Assembly: GCA_029060305.1 (NCBI GenBank)
Contig: JAIDUG010000032.1
Span: 1-64,000, forward strand
Source: Ruminococcus sp.
GTDB lineage: Bacteria > Bacillota > Clostridia > Oscillospirales > Ruminococcaceae
Length of the DNA stretch: 64,000 bases
Direction of reading: 5' to 3'
The notes beneath the pieces were generated by a model. That model made no database searches. It was not told the DNA's origin and saw only the letters and a list, made by a program, of their open reading frames with translations. The position numbers and the translations under genes are program-made. This document shows positions 28,978-37,287 of the stretch, piece by piece; within the stretch, counting starts at the first letter, position 1; the number at the start of each line of letters is the position of its first letter.

Positions 28978-29810
28978 TGAAAGATTTCAGTATAAATTTT
29001 AAACTCAAAAATATAAACGATATTCAACCGTGGGGCGATAATACTATACATTGGTTCGCACTGACTGACGGTACACTTTACATACAGGTCGGTGAAGAAA
29101 AAATATATGAATACTCCGATTCCGCACGGGATTTCTTCAAAGATGATATAAAATACAATGACTATTATTTAGCAAGATTTGTTACTGATTTTACAGAACT
29201 TTTCCGTTTTATCCGTGAACCGATTCCGAAAATTCTTTACGATAATATAGATACGTTTAAGGATATTATGGACTTATGGAAAAATATGTACATCGATAAG
29301 CCTGACGACGTATTTGACGAATTTTATTTCGGCGAATACAATACGCTCACTGAATGGTACTATATGCAACATACACTTGATTCCGGACATCTTGTCGGCG
29401 GTCCGCATATAAGTTTTTTTCGGTATGGTGACAAAATTAAAATCATGTGGAAAACATACGATAATGCCGTACTCGAAAACGGTCAGAATATATGGACTTC
29501 CCCTAATGGTATATATGAAATTTCATGGAATGATTTCATTAAAGAGGTTGAGGCTTTTTACTGGAAATTCCGTCTGAAAATGGACTCCCGAACAGTCTAT
29601 ATTTACAAACATGGTTTAACCCATGCACAAATTGACATAAAGCAACTTCTGCATAGCAACAGTGATAATATTGTAGCGTTCAGACAGAATTTAGCGTTGC
29701 TTTTTTCCGACGACTACGAAAAAACTGATTTTAAACAGATACTCGCCCTTTACGATAAAATGAAAGGTGAAATTAATGAGCAGAAGTTACAGAAAATTTC
29801 CGGTAGTTAA
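28977..29810 (+). CDS. DUF5984-like protein
   Basis: The 277-residue soluble protein begins with IQPWGDNTIHWFALTDGTLYIQVGEEKIYEYS, which matches my memory of the DUF5984 start (PWG...LHWF.LTDG.YWI). These proteins have been proposed as immunity partners of polymorphic toxins, but no toxin is visible here. The tryptophan-rich middle (LTEWYYMQHTLDSGHLVGGP) and a helical C-terminus follow. It is coupled to the membrane protein upstream by a TAATG overlap and to the basic protein downstream by a 35-base overlap. Confidence 0.6.
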   Translation: MKDFSINFKLKNINDIQPWGDNTIHWFALTDGTLYIQVGEEKIYEYSDSARDFFKDDIKYNDYYLARFVTDFTELFRFIREPIPKILYDNIDTFKDIMDLWKNMYIDKPDDVFDEFYFGEYNTLTEWYYMQHTLDSGHLVGGPHISFFRYGDKIKIMWKTYDNAVLENGQNIWTSPNGIYEISWNDFIKEVEAFYWKFRLKMDSRTVYIYKHGLTHAQIDIKQLLHSNSDNIVAFRQNLALLFSDDYEKTDFKQILALYDKMKGEINEQKLQKISGS

Positions 29811-30090
29811 AGACCGTTGCAGAACATCTAAAGACCGTTTCAAGCCTAAAACCTATGCTAATCGTGCTGTACGTCGCTATGACGATATACCCACCGGAAA
29901 ATCCTGTTTTTTTAAGAAAATATATTGTAGCTGGTTTATATCTGATTATCGCTTTACCACTGTTCCAGACAAAAGAGAATTAAAAAGACGATGGGGAAAT
30001 TATTACCCTTTACGATACAGTTATATAAGAGATTCAGATGATTATCAGAAAGACTTTTACCAATGGAAAAAGTACTACATAATGAAATAA
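29776..30090 (+). CDS. Small basic aromatic-rich protein, unknown function
   Basis: The 104-residue protein begins MSRSYRKFPVVKDR and is rich in Arg, Lys, Tyr and Trp. It belongs to a type of short protein common in Firmicutes (S.RK.P..KD, then ANRAVRR and a Y..W.I.DY segment) that has no known role. The start is ATG 29776 after AAAGGTGA; an upstream in-frame GTG at 29767 is less likely. It overlaps the previous gene by 35 bases in another frame, so both are probably real and coupled. Transcription ends at the hairpin that begins within its stop codon. Confidence 0.6.
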   Translation: MSRSYRKFPVVKDRCRTSKDRFKPKTYANRAVRRYDDIPTGKSCFFKKIYCSWFISDYRFTTVPDKRELKRRWGNYYPLRYSYIRDSDDYQKDFYQWKKYYIMK

Positions 30091-30120
30091 TCCGGAGTTT
30101 TCCTGCTCCGGATTTTGTTT
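30089..30120. terminator. Bidirectional terminator between the 28.5-30.1 kb genes and nrdG
   Basis: AATCCGGAG and CTCCGGATT pair around TTTTCCTG, followed by TTGTTTT on the plus strand. On the minus strand the stem runs into ATTTCATTATG, a weaker tail. Confidence 0.8.
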
Positions 30121-30623
30121 TATATATCTATTTCAATCGCTTTTCCCTCTTTAATACTTGCCTGACAGTCAATATAACGCTGATTTGTACTGCCACGGAA
30201 TTTTATAGTCCAGTCTTTCAACTCCTGAACGAATTTTCCGTCAATGAGAATATCCGTCACCGCAAGAAGTTCATTCCAATGAATGTTATTCCCTGTATAC
30301 AATTCTTCAAACGTGTAACCTGTATATGTTGTGATATTAAGTCCGAGGGACTTTATTTTTTTTCCTAAAACATAAAGTTCATGTGCCTGACAGAAAGGCT
30401 CTCCCCCACTGAACGTTACGCCGTCAAGCAACGGATTTGATTTTATTTTTTCAAGAAGTACGTCTGTACTGACGATTTTTCCGCCGTTGAAATCATGGGT
30501 CTGCGGATTGTGGCAACCTTTGCAGTTATGCGGACAGCCTTGCGTGAATATCGTAAACCTTATGCCGTCACCGTCAACGATAGAATCGTTGACAGTTCCT
30601 GCAATTCTCAAATCAGACATCAT
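30120..30623 (-). CDS. nrdG: Anaerobic ribonucleotide reductase activating protein (radical SAM)
   Basis: NrdG uses SAM and a [4Fe-4S] cluster to create the glycyl radical in NrdD. The cluster motif is QGCPHNCKGCHNPQTH (CX3CX2C), and VTFSGGEP is the SAM-binding GGE motif. I set the start at ATG 30623 (MMSDLRIAG), overlapping the nrdD stop by 11 bases. The longer open frame upstream lies wholly within nrdD and is not NrdG-like. ATG 30620 is equally possible. The length of about 167 residues is normal. Confidence 0.95.
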   Translation of the reverse strand: MMSDLRIAGTVNDSIVDGDGIRFTIFTQGCPHNCKGCHNPQTHDFNGGKIVSTDVLLEKIKSNPLLDGVTFSGGEPFCQAHELYVLGKKIKSLGLNITTYTGYTFEELYTGNNIHWNELLAVTDILIDGKFVQELKDWTIKFRGSTNQRYIDCQASIKEGKAIEIDI

Positions 30624-32931
30624 GTTTAACTCTGTCGTGTTCTTCTGCACGTTTTCCGTTGTTGAAACGGTCGAGAGTTCCGACAAGATAGCCGGTAATA
30701 CGTCTTATTCTGTCGAATGAAACGTTTCCGGAGCTTTCACGTCTTCCGCAACAAGGACAGGTTTCGCCGATAATTCCAGTATATCCGCAACAAGGGTCAC
30801 GGTCGACAGGGTGATTGATAGCTCCGTAACCGATTCCCGATTCTTTCATACAACGCACGATTTTTTCAAAAGCGTTGAGATTTTCAAGCGGGTCTCCGTC
30901 GAGTTCAATGTAACTGATGTGTCCGGCGTTGGTGAGTTCGTGGTAAGGTGCTTCAATCTTGATTTTTTCAAATGCACTTATCGGATAGTAAACAGGTACG
31001 TGGAAAGAGTTTGTATAATAATCACGGTCGGTTACGCCCTCGATAATGCCGTATTTTTTAGCGTCCATACGTACAAAACGTCCGGAAAGACCCTCAGCAG
31101 GAGTAGCAAGCAGTGAGAAGTTGAGACCTGTTCTTTCTGCTTCTTCGTCAAGACGTTTACGCATTGTTGTGACTATTTCCATACCGAGTTCACGAGCTTC
31201 TTCGCTTTCACCGTGATGTACTCCGATAAGGGCTTTGAGGGTTTCAGCAAGTCCGATAAATCCTACTGAAAGAGTACCGTGTTTCAATACTTCGTCAATG
31301 CTGTCATCTGGAGCGAGTTTGTCGGAATCAATCCATATACCCTGTCCCATTAAGAACGGAAAGTTACGCACTTTTTTCTGACACTGTATTCTGAAACGGT
31401 GCATAAGCTGGTCGATAGTCAAATCCATCATTTCGTCAAGCATATCAAAGAAAAGTCCTACATTGTGGTCTGCCTTGATAGCAAGTCGTGGAAGATTTAT
31501 TGAAGTGAAACTGAGATTTCCTCTGCCTGTGACGATTTGTCTTGTAGGGTCGTAATTGTTTCCGATAACCCTTGTTCTACAGCCCATGTAAGCTATTTCA
31601 GTATCAGGGTCGCCCTCTTTGTAATACTGGTAGTTGAAAGGTGCGTCAATAAATGAGAAGTTAGGGAAAAGACGTTTTGCGGAAACTCGACAAGCCAGTT
31701 TGAACAAATCATAGTTAGGGTCGGTAGGATTGTAATTTACACCCTCTTTTATCTTGAAAATGTGTATCGGGAAAATAGGAGTTTCACCGTTTCCGAGACC
31801 TGCTTCCTGTGCAAGAAGAACGTTTTTGATAACCATTCTTCCCTCCGGTGAAGTGTCAGTACCGTAATTTATTGAGCTGAAAGGTGTCTGAGCACCTGCA
31901 CGGCTGTTCATAGTGTTGAGGTTATGGATAAGGGCTTCCATAGCCTGATAAGTAGCACGGTCAGTTTCCTTTACAGCGTTCTTTACCGCAAAAGCCTGAA
32001 TTTTCTTAGCGGTGTCAGCATCTGTATGGTTAATCAGAAGTTCGTACTCTTTTTCCTGATAACCGTTATCATTTGCAAGATTCGGAATAAGGTTATACTT
32101 TCCGGAAATTTCTTTCTTTATGTTTTCTGCAACCTCAAATTCATTTTCAACTCCGCCTATGAGTGACAATGCCCTTGCGATGTTCTGTACGTAACGTGAA
32201 GCATAAGTCTTTTTTACACCGTCAGACATTGCATAGTCGAAAGTCGGCACACTCTGACCGCCGTGCTGGTCGTTCTGATTGGACTGTATTGCAATACACG
32301 CAAGTGCCGAATAACTTGAAATATCGTTAGGTTCTCTGAGGAATCCGTGTCCGGTTGAAAACCCATTGGTGAAAAGTTTTTTCAGGTCAATCTGTGTGCA
32401 AGTGGTTGTGAGAGTATAGAAGTCAAGGTCGTGTATATGAATATCGCCGTTGCGGTGAGCTTTTGAGTGTTTCGGGGCGAGGACATACATTCCGTAATAT
32501 TCCTTTGCCGATACTGACCCGTATTTCAGCATAGTACCCATTGCAGTATCGCCGTCAATGTTGGCATTCTCACGTTTTATATCGCTGTCCTTTGCAGAGC
32601 TGAAAGTCAGTTCATTGAGAACGCACATGAGATTTGTTTTCATTTCACGGGAGCGTGTACGCTCATAACGGTAAAGAATATATGCTTTTGCAGTTTTTGC
32701 GTGACCTTTTTCAATGAGGACTTTTTCAACTATATCCTGAATTTCCTCAACTGTCGGAATATTTCCGGCGTTTTCTTTTTCGTATGTATTGCATACTTCA
32801 ACAGCCACGTCCATAGCTGTATTAAAGTCAGTACCGCCACATGACTGTGCCGCTCTGAAAATGGCATTAGCGATTTTTTCGATATTGAAAGGGACTTTTC
32901 GACCGTCTCTTTTTATAATATGGATTATCAT
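30613..32931 (-). CDS. nrdD: Anaerobic (class III) ribonucleoside-triphosphate reductase
   Basis: The 772-residue enzyme reduces NTPs to dNTPs without oxygen. The N-terminal ATP-cone (IIHIIKRDGRKVPFNIEKI...) senses ATP/dATP. The catalytic barrel includes HIHDLDFY and the FSSINYGTDTSPEGR stretch. The C-terminal zinc site has CCGYTGIIGETCPCCGRR, and the glycyl radical site RRITGYLV lies near the end. CGGAGG stands upstream of the ATG. A promoter with a probable NrdR operator precedes it. Having this class of reductase fits a strict anaerobe. Confidence 0.97.
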   Translation of the reverse strand: MIIHIIKRDGRKVPFNIEKIANAIFRAAQSCGGTDFNTAMDVAVEVCNTYEKENAGNIPTVEEIQDIVEKVLIEKGHAKTAKAYILYRYERTRSREMKTNLMCVLNELTFSSAKDSDIKRENANIDGDTAMGTMLKYGSVSAKEYYGMYVLAPKHSKAHRNGDIHIHDLDFYTLTTTCTQIDLKKLFTNGFSTGHGFLREPNDISSYSALACIAIQSNQNDQHGGQSVPTFDYAMSDGVKKTYASRYVQNIARALSLIGGVENEFEVAENIKKEISGKYNLIPNLANDNGYQEKEYELLINHTDADTAKKIQAFAVKNAVKETDRATYQAMEALIHNLNTMNSRAGAQTPFSSINYGTDTSPEGRMVIKNVLLAQEAGLGNGETPIFPIHIFKIKEGVNYNPTDPNYDLFKLACRVSAKRLFPNFSFIDAPFNYQYYKEGDPDTEIAYMGCRTRVIGNNYDPTRQIVTGRGNLSFTSINLPRLAIKADHNVGLFFDMLDEMMDLTIDQLMHRFRIQCQKKVRNFPFLMGQGIWIDSDKLAPDDSIDEVLKHGTLSVGFIGLAETLKALIGVHHGESEEARELGMEIVTTMRKRLDEEAERTGLNFSLLATPAEGLSGRFVRMDAKKYGIIEGVTDRDYYTNSFHVPVYYPISAFEKIKIEAPYHELTNAGHISYIELDGDPLENLNAFEKIVRCMKESGIGYGAINHPVDRDPCCGYTGIIGETCPCCGRRESSGNVSFDRIRRITGYLVGTLDRFNNGKRAEEHDRVKHDV

Positions 32932-32946
32932 TTGACATACCTCCGA

Positions 32947-32993
32947 CTACAATATGTTGTATCTTGATTAGTTCGTGCATATACTAGTATAAT
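32947..32993 (-). promoter_or_regulatory. Candidate NrdR operator pair of nrdDG
   Basis: The minus-strand 16-mer ATACAACATATTGTAG (32962-32947) matches the known NrdR-box core CWATATATWG at nine of ten positions. A second palindrome, TATACTAGTATA (32980-32991), has its centre exactly 31 bp upstream (three helical turns) and overlaps the -10 box. The second is a perfect palindrome but a poor match to the NrdR consensus. Confidence 0.55.
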
Positions 32994-33014
32994 CCAAAAA
33001 ACAGCAGATGTCAA
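32986..33014 (-). promoter_or_regulatory. Promoter of nrdDG
   Basis: TTGACA (33014-33009), 17 bp, TATACT (32991-32986) on the minus strand. Confidence 0.8.
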
Positions 33015-33139
33015 TTGTGAGATATTACAATGTAAATCCTGAAAAAATTGCATTTTTTATGCAATGTGTTTAATTTTTTCTTTTAAAAAAACTTTTTCAG
33101 CGATATTTCGTTGATTTTCTAACATAATAAAAAGGAAAC

Positions 33140-33165
33140 GCACACCACAATATATAGTGATGTGC
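33140..33165 (-). terminator. Terminator of the SGNH-like gene
   Basis: On the minus strand GCACATCAC pairs with GTGGTGTGC (one G-U), followed by GTTTCCTTTTTATT. Confidence 0.65.
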
Positions 33166-33173
33166 AATATGGT

Positions 33174-34028
33174 CTATGCAACGTGGGTACGGATATATTC
33201 AACCACTGTTTTGTACATATCTTCGGTATATTTCTTGTTTTCCGATGACCAGTATTCCTCTTTCAGATTGCCGTCAACAGACTTCAGAGCGGTGCTTGTA
33301 TCAATACAGTAAACGTCACAAGAATTTGCCATAGCTAAAAGCTGTTCGTTGTAAGTGTTGATAAGTTCGTTTGTAACAGGGGCATTGTCATATCTGACAG
33401 GCGGAATCTGCATTACATAGATATTCATATCAGGAAGTACAGACGTAAGGTTTCCGATAAGCTCCTTGTAACTTGCAATCATCTCTTCGGTATCACTTGT
33501 GCCTATGTCACTTCCCAGCATAAAATAAACGTTCTGAGGTTTCTTTATTTTGAGGGTATCATATATCGTTACTGCTCCGTAATTGCTTTCAACTTTTGCA
33601 GTCAGGCAGTTTGAAGCATTGAGTACAGAATCACCTATAACGTCCTTTAACTGAGTATACTCACCGATTTCAAGGAGCGTGGAATCAGTAATCAGACAGC
33701 AGTTATCAATGTACGTATAATCGACCGCTGATGACTGAGGGACAGGGTTTGTTACAGGAGCTTTCGGAGTGGCTTGTACTTCTTCCTGCTCCGGTACACT
33801 GTTCGTTTCTGAGACAGATTCTTCTGAATCCGTTTCGGAACTTTCTTCTTCTATAAGTGCATCGAACTTCTCAGCAAAAAAATCTTCATTGAGATTTGCG
33901 GACATAATATACAGTCCGAAACACGCACTGAATGACAATATAAAAATTATCAGCAGTACACCGAAATTAAACCTGATTTTAGGTCTCTTGTATTTTTTTG
34001 ACGCTTTTTTTCTTACATTCTTATTCAT
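33174..34028 (-). CDS. Membrane-anchored SGNH-hydrolase-like protein, probably inactive
   Basis: The 284-residue protein has a short basic cytoplasmic tail and one transmembrane helix (about 21-45). A Glu/Ser/Pro-rich spacer covers about 55-100, and an extracellular SGNH-like domain follows. Block I reads LITDSTLLEIG where FIGDSxxxG is usual, keeping the Ser. Block III reads FMLGSDIGT instead of GxND. Near the C-terminus the DxxH block is replaced by SSENKKYTEDMY, with no His. The fold seems right but catalysis is doubtful. Relatives act in O-acetylation or deacetylation of cell-wall or surface glycans. It is monocistronic. Confidence 0.65.
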   Translation of the reverse strand: MNKNVRKKASKKYKRPKIRFNFGVLLIIFILSFSACFGLYIMSANLNEDFFAEKFDALIEEESSETDSEESVSETNSVPEQEEVQATPKAPVTNPVPQSSAVDYTYIDNCCLITDSTLLEIGEYTQLKDVIGDSVLNASNCLTAKVESNYGAVTIYDTLKIKKPQNVYFMLGSDIGTSDTEEMIASYKELIGNLTSVLPDMNIYVMQIPPVRYDNAPVTNELINTYNEQLLAMANSCDVYCIDTSTALKSVDGNLKEEYWSSENKKYTEDMYKTVVEYIRTHVA

Positions 34029-34177
34029 ATTAACTCCATAAAAATATTTTTAATAATCTTTACTATACGGAAAGTCAACTGACAGTCCATATAATATTAT
34101 ACCTTGTTTTCAAAAATTTTTCAAGGGTTTTTTTAGTATTTTTATTTTTAACTTATTTCCGGCTTGTGAAATTACAC

Positions 34178-34206
34178 TTGACTTAAAAGTTTCAGCGTGA
34201 TATAAT
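34178..34206 (+). promoter_or_regulatory. Promoter of the zinc-ribbon/PIN-like/pyrE unit
   Basis: TTGACT (34178-34183), 17 bp, TATAAT (34201-34206), 46 bases before the first ATG. No terminator is seen until after pyrE. Confidence 0.8.
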
Positions 34207-34251
34207 TAAACTGATATTAAAATTTTGTCCGGAAAGAAAGGAGAATTTATA

Positions 34252-34605
34252 ATGATTTGCGTCAAGTGCAGAAAGCCAATGCTTACAGGAGAATTCAGAA
34301 TGGAACAGCACGGAACTGATAACAGCATATATCACGCCTATCCTATGGCAACGTGGTACAGGAACGGCAAAAAATATTGCGAGACCCCTCAGAGTGCAAC
34401 CCTTGGTTTTTACTGCCCCGACTGCGGAATGATGGCAGGTATATTTCCGTATACAAGACCGGTGGGCTTTATCGGAAAATTTGACGAGGATATTGACGAC
34501 GAAAAAGATATTCTGCCTTTGAAGAAATGTCCTGAATGTGGGGCGGAAATTGATATAGACTATCCGAGATGTCCGAAATGTGGTCACCTGTATGAAGCAA
34601 TATAA
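34252..34605 (+). CDS. Small protein with zinc-ribbon motifs
   Basis: The 117-residue protein begins MICVKCRKPMLTGEF (CXXC at 3-6). A second pair, CPDCGMM, lies near 60, and at the C-terminus CPECGAEIDIDYPRCPKCGHLYE is a complete zinc ribbon. Its function is unknown; zinc ribbons of this type commonly bind nucleic acid or protein. AAAGGAG precedes ATG 34252. It heads an operon-like run with three PIN-like proteins and pyrE. Confidence 0.65.
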   Translation: MICVKCRKPMLTGEFRMEQHGTDNSIYHAYPMATWYRNGKKYCETPQSATLGFYCPDCGMMAGIFPYTRPVGFIGKFDEDIDDEKDILPLKKCPECGAEIDIDYPRCPKCGHLYEAI

Positions 34606-34625
34606 CTGTAAAGGAAGTGAGATTA

Positions 34626-35240
34626 ATGTCCGAAAAGAAAAACTGCAAAAAACACAAAACTTATTATCTTGTAGACTATGAAAATGTACATCAGACCGGT
34701 CTGAACGGTATAAATGAACTTGAAAAAAATGACAATGTAGTGATATTCTACAGTCAGAATGCGGACAAGCTCCCTTTCAGTCTGCACAGTCAGATTGTTG
34801 AAACAAAGGCGAAAATCATATATTTTGAAGTAGATACTGTCGGAAAAAATGCCCTTGATTTTCAGCTTTCGTCATATATCGGCTATATAGTCGGAAAAAA
34901 TTCAAAAAATATGTGTTACATAATCAGCAATGACAGCGGTTATGAAAATGTCTGTAACTTCTGGCGAAAACAGGGAATGAGAATCTGTCGTATACCGGAT
35001 ATTTCACAAGTAAAAAGATGCGAACCCATTACAAAATCCGAAATAAAAGAAGTGCTGAACGAACTGGAACTCGAAAATGAAGATATGGATTTTGTAAAAA
35101 AAGTGCTTATCAGGAATATTGAAAGATACGACATAACTATTCCGCAAATAAAATCAACCGTACATCACGAACTGATAAAAAAATTCGGTAATGAAAGAAC
35201 TAAAGTAATCTATTCAGCAGTAAAGCGTCTGATAAAATAG
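34626..35240 (+). CDS. PIN/NYN-like nuclease domain protein, paralogue 1
   Basis: The 204-residue protein has conserved acidic segments typical of a PIN-like fold: LVDYENVHQTGLNGI near residue 16, KNALDFQLSSYIGYIVG near 78, and YIISNDSGYENV near 101. The three aspartates could bind the metal used to cut RNA. A helical C-terminal domain spans about 135-204. The start is ATG 34626, with GGAAGTGAG upstream. The substrate is unknown. It is the first of three tandem homologues lying between a zinc-ribbon gene and pyrE. Confidence 0.7.
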   Translation: MSEKKNCKKHKTYYLVDYENVHQTGLNGINELEKNDNVVIFYSQNADKLPFSLHSQIVETKAKIIYFEVDTVGKNALDFQLSSYIGYIVGKNSKNMCYIISNDSGYENVCNFWRKQGMRICRIPDISQVKRCEPITKSEIKEVLNELELENEDMDFVKKVLIRNIERYDITIPQIKSTVHHELIKKFGNERTKVIYSAVKRLIK

Positions 35241-35250
35241 GAGATATGCT

Positions 35251-35907
35251 ATGACAGAATATAATATTACAGAAGAGAATAAGTATAACAGATATTATCT
35301 GATAGACTATGAAAATGTTCATCAGTCGGGTCTGAACGGTATCGAAAAACTTACGGAAAACGACAGGATTATAATTTTCTATACAACAAATGCTGAAACA
35401 CTTACTTTTTCAGTCTATGAAAAAATTATTTTATCTAAGGCAGAAATACAGCTTTATAAGGTTCAGTGCGGAGGAAAAAATGCCCTTGACTTTCAGCTTT
35501 CCACTTTTTTAGGGTATATTCTCGGTAAAAATCCCGATACAGACTGTAATATCGTCAGCAACGACAAAGGGTACGAATACGTCAGAAATTTCTGGAAAGA
35601 AAAAAATATCAACATAAAAATATCGTCTGATATTACAGGAAACGTTAATAAAGTCTCGCCTGCCGTTGTTGCCTCTGCCAATAGTGTTCAGACCGCAAAA
35701 CCAACCGAAACTGATTTCGATAAAGCTGTAAAGCCTCTTAATCTTTCCAAAGATAACAAGCAGAAATTATTTGATATATATAGTAAGGCTATGAAACTTA
35801 CTGAAACCGCAAAAAGAAGTATACAGATTAACAACGAAATCGGAAAAACATTCGGTTCGGAGAATCAGAAAAAATATTATGCTACTCTCAAACCGTTAAT
35901 AAAATAA
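35251..35907 (+). CDS. PIN/NYN-like nuclease domain protein, paralogue 2
   Basis: The 218-residue protein keeps the same three acidic segments (LIDYENVHQSGLNGI, KNALDFQLSTFLGYILG, NIVSNDKGYEYV). A linker of about 25 residues rich in Ala/Val/Thr separates the PIN-like part from a helical C-terminal domain. AGGAGA precedes ATG 35251, 10 bases after the previous stop. All acidic positions are retained, so it is probably active if the family is a nuclease. Confidence 0.7.
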   Translation: MTEYNITEENKYNRYYLIDYENVHQSGLNGIEKLTENDRIIIFYTTNAETLTFSVYEKIILSKAEIQLYKVQCGGKNALDFQLSTFLGYILGKNPDTDCNIVSNDKGYEYVRNFWKEKNINIKISSDITGNVNKVSPAVVASANSVQTAKPTETDFDKAVKPLNLSKDNKQKLFDIYSKAMKLTETAKRSIQINNEIGKTFGSENQKKYYATLKPLIK

Positions 35908-35917
35908 GGAGTATATA

Positions 35918-36556
35918 ATGACAAAGAAATATTGTTTTGTAGATTATGATAACGTTCATCAGGCAGGTCTGAACGGTATTGATAAAATGTCAGAAAACGA
36001 CAAGGTCATGATATTCTATACACCAAATAATGAAACTCTTACATTTGGAATGTACAAAAAAATGACTCGTTGCAAGGCTGATATAGAGTTATACAGAATA
36101 CAGTCAACAGCAAAATCAGTCCTCAACTTTCAGCTCTGCACTTTGCTCGGTTATACTGTCGGAAACAGTCCAGAAACAGAATATTATATAATCAGCAATG
36201 ATTTAAGTTATGAATATATTATGAACTTCTGGAAAGATAAAAATATTGATGTCAGAATGTCGCCTAACATAATGAAGATACTTCAGCAACAGGTTGTTTC
36301 CACTGCTCCAGTAAATACACCAGCTGAAAATACTGAGCAGGCAGAAACGGTTTCCAATAATGCCGAACCGCCGGAAACTGATTTTGAAATGGTGTTAAAA
36401 AAACTGCATCTTTCAGAAGAAGACATAGCAGTTTTACATAATATAATAAATAATGGTAAGAGAATGTATTCTTCTTCCGACTGTCTGTACATAAAAGGCG
36501 AAATTACACGAAAATTCAGTATAGACGTTTACAACGCTATCAGACCGTATATATAA
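35918..36556 (+). CDS. PIN/NYN-like domain protein, paralogue 3, with a changed acidic site
   Basis: The 212-residue protein aligns with the two preceding paralogues: FVDYDNVHQAGLNGI, then KSVLNFQLCTLLGYTVG, then YIISNDLSYEYI. The second acidic residue is Asn here (VLNFQ where the others have ALDFQ), so metal binding is probably weakened or lost. A Pro/Ala/Glu-rich linker leads to the helical C-terminus. The start follows AAGGAG, 10 bases after the previous gene. It may be a regulatory or binding-only copy. Confidence 0.7.
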   Translation: MTKKYCFVDYDNVHQAGLNGIDKMSENDKVMIFYTPNNETLTFGMYKKMTRCKADIELYRIQSTAKSVLNFQLCTLLGYTVGNSPETEYYIISNDLSYEYIMNFWKDKNIDVRMSPNIMKILQQQVVSTAPVNTPAENTEQAETVSNNAEPPETDFEMVLKKLHLSEEDIAVLHNIINNGKRMYSSSDCLYIKGEITRKFSIDVYNAIRPYI

Positions 36557-36588
36557 GCGGTTAATATAAAAACAAAGGAGTTAAAAAA

Positions 36589-37239
36589 ATGACTTACAAA
36601 GAAAGTTTCATTAAATTCATGGTGGACTGCGGAGTGCTTACATTCGGCGAGTTCACACTCAAAAGCGGACGTAAAGCCCCCTATTTCATCAACTGCGGTA
36701 ACTACAAGACAGGCGGACAGCTTGCAAAACTCGGCGAATACTATGCCGAATGTATCCACGCAAACAATATTCCGGTTGAGACCCTTTTCGGACCGGCTTA
36801 CAAAGGTATTCCGCTGGCTGTATCTGCCGTTGTAGCACTTAGCAATAAGTTTGGTGTTGACGTTTCCTACTGTTTCGACCGCAAGGAAGCCAAAGACCAC
36901 GGAGAAGGCGGAATGTTTGTCGGAAAAAATCTCACCGACGGCGAAAAAGTTGTTATTATCGACGACGTGATGACTTCCGGAAAAGCACTCCGTGAATCAA
37001 TGCCGAAACTCAAATCTGTTGCAGACGTTGACGTTACCGGAATGGTAATCACCGTTGACCGTATGGAAAAAGGTACTGGCGAACTCTCAGCGGTACAGGA
37101 AGTAAAACGTGATTTCGGCGTTACTGTTTACCCTATTGTTACAATGGAAGACATTATCGACGCTATAAAGAATGGTATCGTTGAGGGAAAGGAGTACCTC
37201 GACAAAATGCTTGAATACAGAAACACTTACGGCGTATAA
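36589..37239 (+). CDS. pyrE: Orotate phosphoribosyltransferase
   Basis: PyrE makes OMP from orotate and PRPP in pyrimidine synthesis. FTLKSGRKAPYFINCG near residue 21, LFGPAYKGIPLA near 68, the mobile loop FDRKEAKDHGEGG near 95, and the PRPP motif VVIIDDVMTSGKAL near 122 are all present. The 216 residues are typical. AAAGGAG precedes the ATG. It is the last gene of the zinc-ribbon/PIN-like run. No other pyr genes are adjacent and no attenuator is seen. Confidence 0.96.
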   Translation: MTYKESFIKFMVDCGVLTFGEFTLKSGRKAPYFINCGNYKTGGQLAKLGEYYAECIHANNIPVETLFGPAYKGIPLAVSAVVALSNKFGVDVSYCFDRKEAKDHGEGGMFVGKNLTDGEKVVIIDDVMTSGKALRESMPKLKSVADVDVTGMVITVDRMEKGTGELSAVQEVKRDFGVTVYPIVTMEDIIDAIKNGIVEGKEYLDKMLEYRNTYGV

Positions 37240-37249
37240 AAAAAACAAT

Positions 37250-37281
37250 GCACGGACTTTTCAATAAGTCCGTGCTTTTTT
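37250..37281. terminator. Strong terminator after pyrE, usable from both sides
   Basis: GCACGGACTT pairs with AAGTCCGTGC around a 6-base loop. T-runs follow on both strands (TTTTTT on plus, ATTGTTTTTTTT on minus), so it also closes the small gene at 37288-37389. Confidence 0.92.
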
Positions 37282-37287
37282 ATCATA

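Noticed and set aside
30624-30686. 21-residue N-terminal extension of NrdG within nrdD
   Set aside because: It lies wholly in nrdD coding sequence, lacks NrdG similarity, and the overlap start at 30623 fits the family length.
33048-33064. Palindrome TTGCAT-N5-ATGCAA upstream of nrdDG, thought to match a GCATA...TATGC dyad upstream of the AspT-type gene (38762-38776)
   Set aside because: The spacings differ (5 versus 8 bases) and both sit in A/T runs, so a shared regulator is not supported.
34163-34179. TTGTGAA near the zinc-ribbon promoter as a Rex operator half-site
   Set aside because: The second half (CACTTGA) does not match TTCACAA, and it overlaps a perfectly good -35 region.
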